Origin: Tolypeutes matacus | Lineage: Eukaryota > Chordata > Mammalia > Cingulata > Chlamyphoridae | Assembly (NCBI GenBank): GCA_026826555.1 | Contig: JAKSZT010000116.1 | Location: 3,218,415 to 3,282,414 of the forward strand | Length of the DNA stretch: 64,000 bases | Direction of reading: 5' to 3' | In this document: piece by piece, positions 34,958 through 47,013 of the stretch | How the letters are laid out: each line of letters begins with the position of its first letter | How positions within the stretch are numbered: the stretch's first letter is position 1 | Translations under genes and position numbers: made by a program | Notes under the pieces: generated by a model | Database searches by the model: none | Told to the model about the DNA's origin: nothing | Seen by the model: the letters and a program-made list of their open reading frames with translations, nothing else

Positions 34958-36343
34958 ACCAGCAAGATGGTGGCAGAGAAAAGAGCTCCTAGAATCAGAT
35001 ACTGCTCTAGGGCAGTTGGTGACCACCCAGAGCTATCTAGAGCACTTATTTAGGAGCTCCAGGAGACAAATAGTGCATCCTGAAACATTCTTGAAAGAAT
35101 GGAAGGAGAAAACTGCCCATCTGCAGAGAAGATTCATAAGTAGAGCACTCCATGCCAGGGAGGCCAGTGCCCATCCTCCACTGGAGACACAAGACAACTC
35201 GGGAGCTGTTCTGCAGCTGGAATTGGAAGCTCCACTTCCCAAAAATGGGGGAGGAAGAGACGGTTGGGCACAATATCAGCTACTGATTAGTAAAATCGGT
35301 AGGCTAAAGTATAATCCTAAGAACAGCTAAAGTTTGAACCTGTCCACATCAGAAAGAGGCCTATAGCTACCACCTTAACTCTGTGCCTGACATGAAGGGA
35401 AGTGGGGCTGAGTATAAATCACAGTGCTGGTAGGGACTGGCTTCTTTCCATCTAGATCAGATTGCCACTCTAGCCTAAGATCCAGGCCAACCTAGGGCAA
35501 GGAGGAATGTGGGGGGATCTGTGCCAGCCTCTCTGGGAAATTACAGGCCAACCTGCAGAAGCCAGTGATCATCCTACTTTGGCAGCACAAACCACCCCAG
35601 GAGCTATTCTGTGACAGGAATTGGAAGATTCATTTCCCAAAAACAAAAACAGAGATGGTTGGCCACCATTTTCAGCAACTGATTATTAAATTTGACTGGC
35701 TAAAGTATAACCCTAAGAACAGCTAAACTTTGAGCCTGTCTAAGAGAGGAGTTGGTAACCATGATTTTGACTCCACCTCCAGCATGAGGGGAAGCCGGGC
35801 TGGCTGAAAATCATAGTGATGGTAAAGATCAGTTTCTTTCATCCAGATTTGCCTGCAGCCTTAGCCTAGTCTTCAGACTCACCTCTAGCATGGAGGAAGG
35901 TGGTGGGCCCTGCACCAGCCTATCCAGGTAAGTACACATACATTTAGCTGGCACAGATTGAATAATCAGGAGTCTACTGGGGCAACTATGGTCATCTTGG
36001 CCCTGCACTGCATAGATTATTGCCCACAGCTGCAGCTCTATCACCTCCCAGGCAGGGGAGAAAGGGGCATGAAACTTCATCCATCTCTCTGGGCAATTAC
36101 AGTCTAGGTCTGCATGAGTTGGATTATACCACACAGCTGTGGCTCTGTCCCTACCCCCTGGCAAAACAGAAAGTGGGGAAAATCTTCAATGGTCCTTGGG
36201 GCATTGAAGATAGTTTTAGCCTCCACAGCTTATAGCACCAACTACCTCCTTGGTTTCTACTATTAAACCAGCAATGGAGAAAGGGCAGTAAGCCCTAAAC
36301 TGAAGAGAAAAATTTCACCAAGTAAAATAGTCTAGTAAGACAA

Positions 36344-37302
36344 ATGCCAAGACGCCAACAAAAAATTACAATCCACACCAAGAAATAGGAAAACATGGCC
36401 CAGTTAAAGAACAAGGTAAGACTCCAAATGACAAAGGAGTTGAGACAACTATTTATAAATGTTCAAACAAATCACTTTAATAAGTTCAGTGAGATGGCTA
36501 AAGAAATTAAGGATATTAAGAAGACATTGGATGAGCGCAAAGAAGAATTTGAAATCATACATAGAAAAGAGCAGATCTTATGGGTTTGAAAGGTGCAATA
36601 AATGGAATTAAAAATACACTGGAGTCATATAATAGAAGATTTGATGAGTCAGGAGAAAGGATTTGTGAGCTTGAAGAAATGGCCTCTGAAAGTGAACATA
36701 CAAAGGAACAGATGAAGAAAAGATTGGAAAAACTTGAACAAGGTCTCAGGGGCCAAAATGACAGCAAGAGATGTGCAAACATACATGTTATGGATGTCCC
36801 AGAAGGAGAAGAAAGGGGAAAAGGGACAGAAGGAATATCTGAAGAAATAATGATAGAAAATTTCCCAACCCTATTTAAGGACATAGATATCCATGTCTAA
36901 GAAACACGATATACTCCCATCCAAAAAAATCCAAATAGACCGACTCCAAGACAAATACAAATCAGAATATAAAATGCCAAAGACAAAAAGATAATTCTGA
37001 GAGCAGCAAAAGACAAGCAATGCATAACATATAAGGGATACTCAATAAGATTAAGTGCTTATTTCTCAACAGAAACAATGGAGGCAAGAAGACAGTGGTA
37101 TGATATATTTAAGATACTGTAAGAGAAAACCTTTCAGCAAAAAATCTTTTATCTGGCAAGACTGTCTTTCAAAAATGAGGGTGAGTTTAGAATATTCACA
37201 GATAAACAGGAAGTGAGAGAGTTTGTAACCAAGAGACCTTTACAGGAAATACTAAATGGTGTGCTACAACCAGAAAAGAAAAGACAGGAGAGAGTGTCTT
37301 AG
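36344..37302 (+). pseudogene. L1 ORF1 of derivative A (plus copy), broken
   Basis: The start M-P-R-R-Q-Q-K-I-T at 36344 is followed by an early TAG. Frames 36395-36589 and 36580-36900 give a coiled-coil region (KEIKDIKKTLDERKEEF, EKLEQGLRGQND) and the VMDVPEGEE start of the RRM-type domain. The C-terminal domain follows at about 37080-37300 (EARRQWYD, a DKQEVREF-like block, LQEILNGVLQ). About 319 codons overall, normal for ORF1p. Several stops make it non-functional. Confidence 0.85.
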
Positions 37303-38494
37303 AAGGGAGTTTAGAAATGAAGATTATAACAATAAAGTAATTAAAACTGTCAAAAGAGTGGTGAAAATAAAATATCACAGATAAAACCCAAATATTCAGG
37401 TATAAACTTAACCAATGATGTAAAGTAATTGTATTCAGAAAACTACAATTCACTGTTAAAATAAATTTTTAAAAGTCCTAAATAATTGGTAGAGTATTCC
37501 ATGCTCATGGATTGAAAGACTAAATATTTTTAAAATGTCAATTCTACTCAAATTGATGGACAGATTAAATGCAACCCTGATAAAAGTTCTACCAGCACTT
37601 TTTTATACAAATAGAAAACATCATTATCAAAATTTTTGGAATGGTAAGGAGTCCTGAATAGTCAGAAACATCTTAAAAAGGAAAAACACAGTTGGAGAAC
37701 TCTTATTTCTGGACTTTAAGTCATATTACCTATTTACAGTGGTAAAAATAACATGGTACTGGCCTGAAGACAGACACATGGAGCAATGGAACTGAATTGA
37801 TGGTTAAAAAACAGACCCTCACATCTATGGCCAAGCTATTTTTGACTTTCCTTTCAAACCCACTCAGCTCAGGCAGAAGAGTCCATTCAACAAATGCTGC
37901 TGAGAGAACTGGGTATTCATAGCAAAAGAAGGAAATAGGACAACTATCTCACAACTTATACAAAAATTAACACAAAATGAATAAAAAACCTAAAGTATAA
38001 AAGTAAGAAACATAAAGCTTCTAGAAGAAAATGCAGGAAAATATCTTCAAGACCTGGTGGTAGGTGATGAATTCTTAAAGGAGATAAGAGGAGGACTGAG
38101 ATGAACTGCTGATATTTAATGTATGTAAAAGTTTTAATTACCTTTATTGTAAAAGTGTGTAAATGTAGAGTTGATGGTAACACATTATAGTGAATAACAG
38201 CTGGTTTATATATGGGGACGTGGCTGAAAATGGTAGCCTAGGGACATAAATGCCAATTGACAGCTAAAGAATAAGCTTTACTCAATAGCACAGTAAACCC
38301 TGAGGTGGATGAGAATTGAAGTTGATGGTACAGATCCAAGAGTCTCCTTTGTGAGCTAGAGCAGATGTATATCACTATTGCAGAGTGCTGGGAATATGGA
38401 GAACCATGGGAAAAATACAACTGGAGTGACCTATGGGCTGTGGTTAACAGTAATATAATATTCATGCATCTATGCCAATGATGTACTGTGTTTA

Positions 38495-39175
38495 TAATGA
38501 GGGAGTATGGAAAATGTGTGCCAAATGTATGCTATGGACCTGGTAATAATCAGATAATAGTATCTCATAATCTGTAACAAGTATACCACCATGGTGATGT
38601 GTGTTGATAGCTGGGTGCTGTTTGGGAATTCTGCACATGTGCATGATTGTTCTATAACTTTGCCACCTCTGTCATCAAAATATATTTGAAAAATAATAAT
38701 AGGGTGGGTTGGGGGGAAAATACACCAAATGTAATAGAAGGACTATAATTACTTGTAAAATTTAGAAATATTCTTTCATAATTTGTAACAAATGTCTCAT
38801 TACAATACAAGGTGTTGGTAGCAGGTTGATGTATGGGACCCCAGTATGATGTTATGAATGTTTGCTTTGTAAGTTCACAATTTTTACTCTATATTTTTGT
38901 TTATGTATGTTCAAGTATAAATGATATAAAAACAAAAATAATAGGGTGGGTTAGGGGGAATACTTTGGTTAGTAATAATATTTTGAGGATGATCTTTAAA
39001 AATTAGTTAAAAATGTTTAACAAAAATGCAAGGTATTGGTTGTAGGGTGAGGTATAAGAGCCCTGTATGATGTCGTGTATGTTTGTTTTGCAAGTTCACA
39101 GCTATTGCTATAGACTTATTGTTTACATATGTTCATGGATGAGTGATGTACTTCAATAAATTTTAAAAGTTGTAT
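38495..39175 (+). repeat. Three degenerate tandem units in the L1 3' UTR
   Basis: Units at about 38495-38696, 38697-38940 and 38941-39175 share the order AATAATAGGGTGGGTTGGGG (weak in unit 1), a TACACCAAATGTA-type block, CATAATTTGTAACAAATGT, GGTGTTGGTAG, ATGTATGGGA and GTTTGTTTTG. The period is about 240 bp. Units 2 and 3 are clearly alike and unit 1 is more diverged. The L1 tail at 2082-2285 has one such unit. Confidence 0.8.
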
Positions 39176-39179
39176 CTTA

Positions 39180-40000
39180 ATAAATCTATCTAAAAACATG
39201 TTAGTTTATGTTTAGTGATTATTTCTTAGATAAAGTATCAAAAGTATGACCATAATAGAGCAAACTAAAAATTTTGTATGGATCAAAATATACTTTCTAC
39301 TCTTAGAAAGACAATGCTAAAACCAAAAGAAGACAAGTCCCAGATTGATTAAAAATATTTGCAAATTTAGAATCCAATAAAATTTATGTAAACAAAATAA
39401 AGCATTGAAAATACTAAATAAGAAAATAAGAATCTCATTCAGAAAATAAGTAAGATGTTTGATTAGACATGTAAGTGTGGAGAAAATAAGGATATGAAAG
39501 GATATGCTCAACATCATCAGTCTTCAGTTCATATAAACTAAAAGTACAGTTATATAACACTAAAAGTCTATTAAAATGTTGAAATTTTTAAATATATCAA
39601 ATGCACAATGTCAAATAATGGAGATGATACAGAGCAAATGAAGATGTCATAAACATTGATGGCAATATACTGCAAGATATTACTACAGCTCAGTTTTAAA
39701 AACCTGTATTTACTTGAAACATAAAAATATACTTTCCATATAACCTAGTGATTCAATTCCTATGAATTTGCATTAGGGATATTAAAACCTATGTTCTTTG
39801 AAAAATCTGTATACAAATGTTTTACCATCTTTAAGCATAATCAACAAAAATTCCAAATAATCCAAGTTTCCTTGAACTAGTAAATGGATTAAAAACCTGA
39901 GGTACATCATGATAATGAAATTCCCCAGTCAAAAGACAGAACAGATTAAAAAGCATGAGCCATCTCTATACTGATTAGTTCAAAGACACAAGTAGGTTAT
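39180..40000 (+). mobile_element. Old L1 ORF2 C-terminal fragment
   Basis: AATCTCATTCAGAAAATAAG, ATATGCTCAACATCATCAG and CAAATGCACAATGTCAAAT-type text, then a TTTGCATTAGGGATATTAAA block, follow the order of the ORF2 tail in L1M elements. It is extremely eroded, with no usable frame. Confidence 0.55.
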
Positions 40001-40555
40001 AAATGAAAGGATGCAAAAAATACACCAGTAAAAATAAATTTTAAAAATTAAAATAAACTCCAAGAATATAGTAATGAAAACAGAGTAGGAGTCACTAAAT
40101 TATCATTAGACAAAGCAGGCAAATTCAAATAGTTTTAGAAAGAACAAGGAAGAAAGTCAATTATAAAAATATATGCACAAAATTCCAGAGCCTCAAGTCA
40201 TTTAAGCAAACATTCACAAATTTGATGGGAATAATAGATGATTCTATATTAACAGTAGGAGACTTCAATATACCACTTTCAATAATGAACATCCAGACTG
40301 AAGACCAATACGAAAATAGAGAGCTCAAACACTACATAACAACAAGGCCTAACGGACATATATAGATGTATATAACATATATGTATATATAAAAAAGTAT
40401 GTAATGTGAAATTTCTTTGAAAACAATAGAATATATATTCTTCTCAAGTGCACAAAGATCATTCTCCAGGATACACCATATGCTATATCACAAAACAAGT
40501 CACAATAAATTTAAAAGGACTGAAATAATACTAAGATTCTTACCCAACTAAAAAC
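40001..40555 (+). mobile_element. Old L1 ORF2 endonuclease-region fragment
   Basis: AATAGATGATTCTATATTAA, CAGTAGGAGACTTCAATATA (the conserved GDFN-type motif) and TTCTTCTCAAGTGCACAAAG decode the second half of the L1 endonuclease region. A short (AT)n-rich tract interrupts it at 40360-40395. It belongs to a different L1 from the preceding fragment, because endonuclease sequence lies downstream of a C-terminal piece. Confidence 0.7.
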
Positions 40556-40911
40556 CAGTAACAGGGTGGGGAGGGGCAAGATGGTGGCAGAGTAAGGAGC
40601 TCTAAGAGTCAGCTCATCCTACAGGGCAGTTAATAATCACCCAGAGCTATCTAAATCACTTGTTTGGGGGCCCAAGGAGACCAGAAGAGTATCCTGCAAC
40701 ATCCTTGTAAGTATGGAATGAGGGGACTGTCCATTTGTAGAGAAGATTCATGAATAGAGCACGCCACACTACGGAGGTTGTTGCCCATGGAACAAGACAT
40801 ATTGGGATCTATTCCATGGCTGGAGTTGGAAACTCCGTTTCCCAAAAACAGGGGAGGAAAAGATAATTAGGCACTGACTTCAGCTACTGATGAGTAAATT
40901 TGGGAGGCTAA

Positions 40912-40978
40912 AGTATAATCCTAAAAAAAGTATAATCCTAAGAAAAGTATAATCCTAAGAACAGTATAATCCTAAATT
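40912..40978 (+). repeat. 17-20 bp microtandem in derivative B 5' UTR
   Basis: AAGTATAATCCTAAGAAA-like units occur four times in a row. The other 5' UTR copies (for example at 35310 and 51570) carry one. This is a local slippage expansion private to this copy. Confidence 0.88.
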
Positions 40979-41539
40979 TGAGAGGCCAGTAGATGCCATT
41001 TTAACTCCATCCCTCACATGAGGGGAAGTCGGGCTGACAGTGCTGGTAGGGACTGGCTTGTTTCCACCAAGATGAGATTGCAGGCCTAGCCTAAACTCCA
41101 GCCCCACTCTGGCAAGAAGGAAGCTTTTGGGACTTGCACCAGCCTCTCTGGGAAACCGCAGGACACAATGCAGAGGCCAGTGTCCATCCTACTCTTGTGA
41201 TGCAAGGCACCTCAGGAGTTATTCCATGGCTGGAGTCAGAAGCTCCATTTCCCATAAACCGGGGAGGAAGAGACATTTGGCCACTGACTTCAGCTATTGA
41301 TTAGTAAATTCAGCTGGCTAAAGTATAATCCTAAGAACAGTTAAATATTGAAATTGTTCAAGTTGAAATGTGGCTGGTAGCTACCATTTTACCTCCACCC
41401 ATGGCATGAGGTGAAGTGGGGCTGACTGAAAATCACAGTGAGGTTAGGGACTGTCTTCTTGCCACCTAGTTCAGATTGTGGCCCTAGATTAGGCCCCAGC
41501 CCAACTCTGTCAGGGAAGGAGCCTGTGGGACCTGCTCCA

Positions 41540-42520
41540 GCCTCTCTATATAACTACATGTGTTTTTGGCCAGCAGAGATAGAATACTTGGACAATTGGG
41601 GCTCATCCCTGTACCCCAATAGGATAGGAGAGGAGCTGTGTTTCCTCAGCCTCTCCAGGCAAGTGTAGGTGCTTTTATCCCACATAAATTTCTGTCATGT
41701 GCCTTCAATTCCATCTCCACCTATGCCCCATCCCCATAGGATAGGAGGGGGTTGATGTTTCCTTCATCTCTCGTGGCAACTGCAGGCATATTTAGCCTGT
41801 GCAAACTTGACTATTGGGCACTTGTGGCTTCCACCCCCAATAAGACAAGAGGGAATGTGTTTCCCCAGCCTCTCTGGGTAACTGTGGGTGTTTTGGCCCA
41901 CACAGACTGAACAGACACCTGTAGCTCCATCCCTGCCCCTAAGTAGGATAGGAGGGGAACTGGTTTTCTTCAGCCTTTATAGGCAATGGCAAGCACTTTT
42001 GACCTGTACATACTGAAATGTTGGGTGTCTGTGGCTCCACCAACACTACCCAATAGAATAAGAGGGGACTGGTGTTTCTTCAGCCTCTCTGCACAATGGC
42101 AGGTGTTTTAAGCCTGCATGGATTGAACTGTTGTGTGCTTGTGGATCCACCCCCAACCCTAATAGGATAGGAAGGGACTGATGTATCCTCAGCCTCTCCA
42201 GGCAACAGTAGGCACTCTTGGCCTATAGGGACTGAACTGCTGGGTGCCTCTGCATCCACCCCCACCACCCAATGGGATGGTAGGGGGCTGGTATTTTCTC
42301 AGCCTCTCTGGACAATGATAGACACTTTTAACCTATACAGACTGAACTGTTGAGCATCAGTGGTTCTGTCCCCACCCCCTAAAGGGCAGAAGGGACAGTA
42401 CTGCCTCAGTCTCTCAGGGCAACTGCAAGCATATTCATCCTACATGGATTAGATTGTTGGGCACTCCAGAAGGTCCATCCCACCACTGGCAGGGAGAGAG
42501 GTGCAGTGCTACACCAGTCT
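41540..42520 (+). repeat. L1 5' UTR monomer array, about 107-bp period
   Basis: A diverged motif CAGCCTCTCTGGGCAACTGC recurs at about 41542, 41650, 41767, 41868, 41971, 42082, 42191, 42303 and 42409. Each is followed by AGGCA(C/T)TTTT, a CCTGCACAGACTGAACTG block, GGCTCCACCCC and a TAGGATAGGAGGGG block. The spacing is 101-117 bp. The layout recalls the promoter monomers of rodent L1, although the sequence is unrelated as far as I can tell. Confidence 0.85.
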
Positions 42521-42879
42521 ATATGGGCAGCTGGTATCCTTTTATACATGCATGACATAGATTGATACCCACACCCACAACTCCATTATTATCCCAGGTA
42601 GGGAAGATTCATCTGTGTCCCTGGACAACTACAGAGAGTCTTGTCTTGCACAACTTGGAGTGTTCTACATGGCTATGGCTCTGTTCCTACCCCTGGCAGA
42701 GGAGAAAGTTGGGAGAAGTTAATCAATTCCTGGGACAATATGGGCAGCTTCAGCCTCCACAGGTTACAGTACCAACTACAGCCTCTGTTCCTACTACACA
42801 ACCAGCAAGTGAGAAAAGGCAAGAAAGCCCTAAGCAAATGGAGAAACTGCACCCAGAATAAACACATCTAGTAAGCCAG

Positions 42880-43062
42880 ATGCCAAGACACCAACAAAAA
42901 ATTACAATCCATACCAAGAAACAGGAAGATATGGCTCAGTTAAAGAAACAAGATAAGACTCCAAATGACATAAAGGAGTTGAGACAACTAATCATTGATG
43001 TTCAAACAAATCTCGCTAATAAATTCAATGAGATGGCTAAAATGTTCTATATCACTAACTAA
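42880..43062 (+). pseudogene. L1 ORF1 N-terminus fused to 3'-end sequence (derivative B)
   Basis: A 60-codon frame with start MPRHQQKITIH, a Lys-rich stretch and KELRQLIIDVQTNLANKF. After NEMAK it runs into the deletion junction and stops (MFYITN). It therefore carries only the disordered and early coiled-coil part of ORF1p. It happens to be an intact small frame, but the 51493 copy is broken, so a function is unlikely. Confidence 0.75.
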
Positions 43063-43914
43063 TAGGGAAATGCAAATCAAAATGGCTGAGATAGCATCTC
43101 ACACTTCATAGAATGGCCATTATTATAAATTAAAAAAAAAACAGAACAATAAGTGCAGGAGAGGATGTGAAGAAATAGGACCACTCTTTTACTGTTGGTA
43201 GGATTGCAAAATGGTGGAGCCTCTCTGAAAGACAGTGTGGCAGTTCCTTAGGAAGTTAAATATAGAACTGCCATATGATCAAGCAATTCCTCTCCTAGGT
43301 ATATGTCCAGAAGAACTAAAAACTGTGACACAAACAGACAACTGCACACCAATGTTCATAGCTGCATTATTCACAATTGCCAAAAGGTGGAAACCACAGT
43401 ATATATCAAAAAATGAATGCATAAACAAAATGTGGTTCACACATATGATGGAATGCTATGCTGCAATAAGAAGAAGTGAAATTGGGAAACATATGATAAC
43501 ATGGATGAATCTTGAAGACATTAAGCTAAGTGAAGTAAGCCAGACACAAATGGACAAATAATGCATGGTCTCATGCATTATGAGAGGAACTACTGATGCT
43601 TAATATATGTAGAAGTTTCAATTAACTTGATTGTAAAAGTGTAGAAATAGAGTTGATGGTAACACATTACAGTGTGTAGAACCTGGTATATAAATGGGAT
43701 TGTGTCCGACAAGGGTAGTCTAACGATGTAAATTCAATTGAAAGAAAGCTAGAGAATAATCTAGGGACTGAATAACACAGTGAGCTCAGAAGTGGATGAG
43801 AATTTTGATTATGGTACAGATGTAAGAGTGCCCTGTGAGCTACAGTAGATGTATGTCACTATTACAGTGTGGTGGGAATGTGAAGAAGCATGGGAAAAAT
43901 ACATGATTAACCCA

Positions 43915-43985
43915 AGGGCTGAGAATAGCTCAGTGACAGAATTCCTGCCTAGCATATATGAGGTCCCTGATTCAAGATATGGCTA
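43915..43985 (+). mobile_element. tRNA-like SINE monomer fragment
   Basis: GAATAGCTCAGTGACAGAAT is followed by a CCTGCCTAGCATATATGAGG, CCCTGATTCAAG block: an A box, an anticodon-loop-like region and a B box as in a tRNA. It sits at the end of derivative B's 3' UTR. There is no A-tail, so it is a fragment or a degenerate copy. Confidence 0.5.
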
Positions 43986-45539
43986 TTTCTTGAGAAGAGT
44001 GTCATCTGGTTATCAGGCATCTAGCTGAAACTTTAAGATGGCGAACTTATAGACATTTTCTTTGTATTACTTTTTCTTGGATGTCATTTATTTAAAGTCA
44101 TTTTCTTTATTTCCCTTACTTTACTCACTAAAACCCAGTTCCCAACCTGCAGAGGGCAGGCTACAGGTTGAGAAATGGAGGAACACCAGCAGCCTGAGAA
44201 GATCCTTTGGGGTCTAAGAAAGAAGGTTGTTTTTCCATGTTTTCTTTTCTTTGGTTACCTTTTTTTAAAAAAATGGTTGCTGCTGTCTTGTTTCTTGCTT
44301 GCTTTTTATCCCCTCCCTTTCTTTCTCTGCTTCTTTTTTCTTTTATTCTTTAGGTTACTGATCTACTCTACCTATGCTATTTCTTTTCACTCCTTTATCT
44401 TTATATCTTTTGTTTTCCATTGCTGTTCTTTCATTCCACCTCTTTTATTTGGTCTCCAATTTTTCTTGTTTTTATTTCTCCCTCTCTCCATTTTTCTCTG
44501 TATACTTTCTCTTTTTTACTTTTTTCTTTTTCTCTTTTCTGTTTTCTTTTCCCCTCTTCTTGCCATTATAGCATTTTAATTCATTCTATATATTTTTTTT
44601 CTATTGTGTTTCTTGTTACATTGCTTCTATTCCACTATCATACTCTTGTTCCTCTGTGTTTCTTACTCATGTTAATGTTTCAATTTCCTAGGTCTTGTAC
44701 ATTTGCTCTCCTAACTTTTATTAGTACCATTACTAATATTCTTTTTCTCTTCCTAAATCTTTCCTTTACTCTGGTCCTAATGTTTTTCTTTCAAAGGAAC
44801 ATAGGCAGATCTCTCCCACAAACAATGGCTGAGCAGAGGCAAATCATGCCTGAGTGATTTGTTTTGGAGTCCCACAGAGAAGGAGGCTTCATGGTATTGA
44901 TCTGTAGGGAGCTGGATAAAGAGATAAATTCCTCAAGGTGCTACTGGCTTGATTTTTGTTTACTCTGTTGACCTTTCCTTGATTTCCCCACTTCTATGTA
45001 TATAGATTTTGTATACCAACAATATCTCTTTTCCTTCTCTCATCATTCTATCTTCTGCTTTCTGTTGTTCTTACATTCCACCTTTGTTTAGTCCTCAATC
45101 TTTCTGGTTTTTATTTCTACCTCATCTATTCTGTTTTCTTTCTTCTATTAACCCCTTTTTCTTTCCCTCTCTCATCATATTGACCTTTTAATTCAATCTA
45201 TATATACATATTCTCTATTTTATTTCTGATTTCATTGTTGGTAGTCCACTTTTTTATTCCTATTATTCTACACTGCTCACATGAGTTAAATATGAATTTT
45301 CCAAGTTCTTAAATTGTTCCTCTCCTAATTATTACTATTATCCTTTTACTATTCTTACCTCTTTCACTTTCTCTCCCTAAATTTTTCCTCCAATGGAACA
45401 TAGTCATCAGCAATGAAATTGAGTAAGTATAACATAGTGTCAAAGAGAAAACTTAACACACACACAAAAACAGCAATTAAATAAACCCTAGAGTAAAGAG
45501 AGAAGCTAATAAACTGAATAAACCTATCAAAATAAAAAG

Positions 45540-46545
45540 ATGACCAGAGGGCAACAGAAAATTACAAACCACACTTAGAAACAGGAAGACATACTTCAGG
45601 TCAATGAAGAAACTAAAAACCAGGAAGTGGTGCAGAACATTGAACAACTAATCAAAGCTGTTCAAACAAATATCATGGACCAACTTAATGAAGTGAAGAA
45701 AGAGACTAAGGATATTAAGAAGATAATGGGAGAACATACTGAAGAAATTGTAAGCATATATAAAAAGATAAGATATGATGTTGATGAATAGCACAATCTG
45801 ATAAATCAAAAAAAAAAAAAAAAAAAACCTAACAAAACACTGGAAGCACATAACAGTAGATTTAAACAGGTAGAGGAAAGAATTAGTGATGTGGAAGACA
45901 GTACATTCAGAAATCAAACAAATAGAAGAATAGATAAAGAGATGTAAAAAATCTGGTAGGGAATTAGGGATTTGAATGACAGTGCAAAATGCACAATCAT
46001 ATGCAGTACAAGCATCCCAGAGGGAGAAGAGATGAGAAAGGGGACAGGAGTGTTGGAGGGAAAAAATGGCTGGAAAATTCCCAACCTTATTGAAGGAGAT
46101 GGATATACAAGTCCAGGAAGTACAGCACACCCAAAAGTATAAATCCAAACAGGTCTACACCAAGACATATACTCCACACACTCTCCAACGATCAAGACAA
46201 AGAGAAAATACTGAAAGCAGAAAGAGAAAAGAGAACGATGACATATAAGGAAGCTCAATCTGATTAAGTGATGATTTCTCATCTGAAACCATGCAGGCAA
46301 GAAGGCAGTGGTATGACCTAGGAAAGGTACTGAATGAAAAAAAAAATTCCAGCCAAGAATTCTCTATCCAGCAAAGCTGGCATTCAAAAATGATGGAGAG
46401 TTCAAAATATTCACATATAAACAGAAATTAAAGGAGTATGCCAATCAGAAACCTGCCCTTCAACAAATACTAAAGGGAGTTATGCAGTTTGAAAGGGAAA
46501 AAAGGAGAGAGAGAGAGCTGGAGGAGAGTGTAAGAACAACTAAAA
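45540..46545 (+). pseudogene. L1 ORF1, broken
   Basis: The start M-T-R-G-Q-Q-K-I-T-N-H at 45540 is followed almost at once by TAG. Remains of the coiled coil (45650-45960, interrupted by an A18 run at 45811-45828), the RRM-type block and the C-terminal domain (46290-46520: a QARRQWYD-like motif, AFKNDGEFKI, LQQILKGVMQ) are in order. Multiple stops and shifts. The antisense frames 45648-46148 and 45914-46300 are shadows. Confidence 0.85.
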
Positions 46546-47013
46546 AGACAAAAAGTGAAATAAAAACAACATATGACATACATAAACCCAAAGAAAATAT
46601 GACTAATGTAAGTAATTCCTTGAGAATAATAACTGGATGTTAACAGATTAAACTTATGAGTCAAGAGACACAGATTGGCAGAATGGATAAGGAAATATGA
46701 CCCATCTACAAGTTGTCTAAAAGAAACCCACCTTAGACCCAGGGATTCAAAGAAGCTGAAAGTGAATGGCTGGAAAACAATCTTACAAGCAAACAGTAAC
46801 CAAAAAAAGGTGGGAGTAGCTACAATAATATCAGACAAAATAGACTTTAAATGCAACACTATTGTAAGAGCCAAAGACAAATAATATATATTAGTGAAAG
46901 GGGTAATCTTCCAAGAAGAAAGAACAATTATAGACTTATATGCACCTAATAGGGGTGCCTCAAAATACATGAGGTAAACACTGGAAAAAGTAAGTGGAGA
47001 AATAGATGCCTCT

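Larger units (their letters stand above)
34958..39175 (+). mobile_element. Derivative A (HAL1-like deleted L1), plus-strand copy
   Basis: The 5' end is at about 34961 (AGCAAGATGGTGGCAGAG), the 5' UTR runs to 36343 and ORF1 from 36344 to 37302. Then come junction 1 at 37390-37397, an ORF2 piece 37398-38072, junction 2 at 38073-38082, and a long 3' UTR with three tandem units. The endonuclease, palm and fingers are absent. Junctions match the copy at 28656-32398, but flanking DNA differs on both sides, so these are separate insertions and not an inverted duplication. The layout is that of half-L1 (HAL1) elements. Whether it belongs to a named HAL1 family cannot be told from here. Confidence 0.88.
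40562..43917 (+). mobile_element. Derivative B (minimal deleted L1), first copy
   Basis: The 5' end is at about 40576 (GGCAAGATGGTGGCAGAG). A long 5' UTR runs to about 42879 and includes tandem monomers. ORF1 is present only as its first roughly 55 codons (42880-43040), then a junction at 43033-43062 jumps to the last part of ORF2 (TAGGGAAATGCAAATC), followed by the ORF2 tail (43235-43561 frame) and 3' UTR. The same junction is in the copy at 51493-54204. Neither L1 enzyme remains, so any spread would have needed L1 proteins from elsewhere. Confidence 0.85.

Noticed and set aside
28656..39175. A large palindrome or inverted segmental duplication
   Set aside because: Homology stops at the element ends and the flanks differ, so two independent insertions are simpler.
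41540..42520. Satellite DNA or CRISPR-like array
   Set aside because: The units are diverged, have no spacers, and sit between the L1 5' end and ORF1 in two elements.
44175..44857. Phe/Ser/Leu-rich frames of 134 and 145 residues as membrane proteins
   Set aside because: They arise from the C/T-rich L1 5' UTR. There is no conserved frame, and two frames overlap with equal openness.
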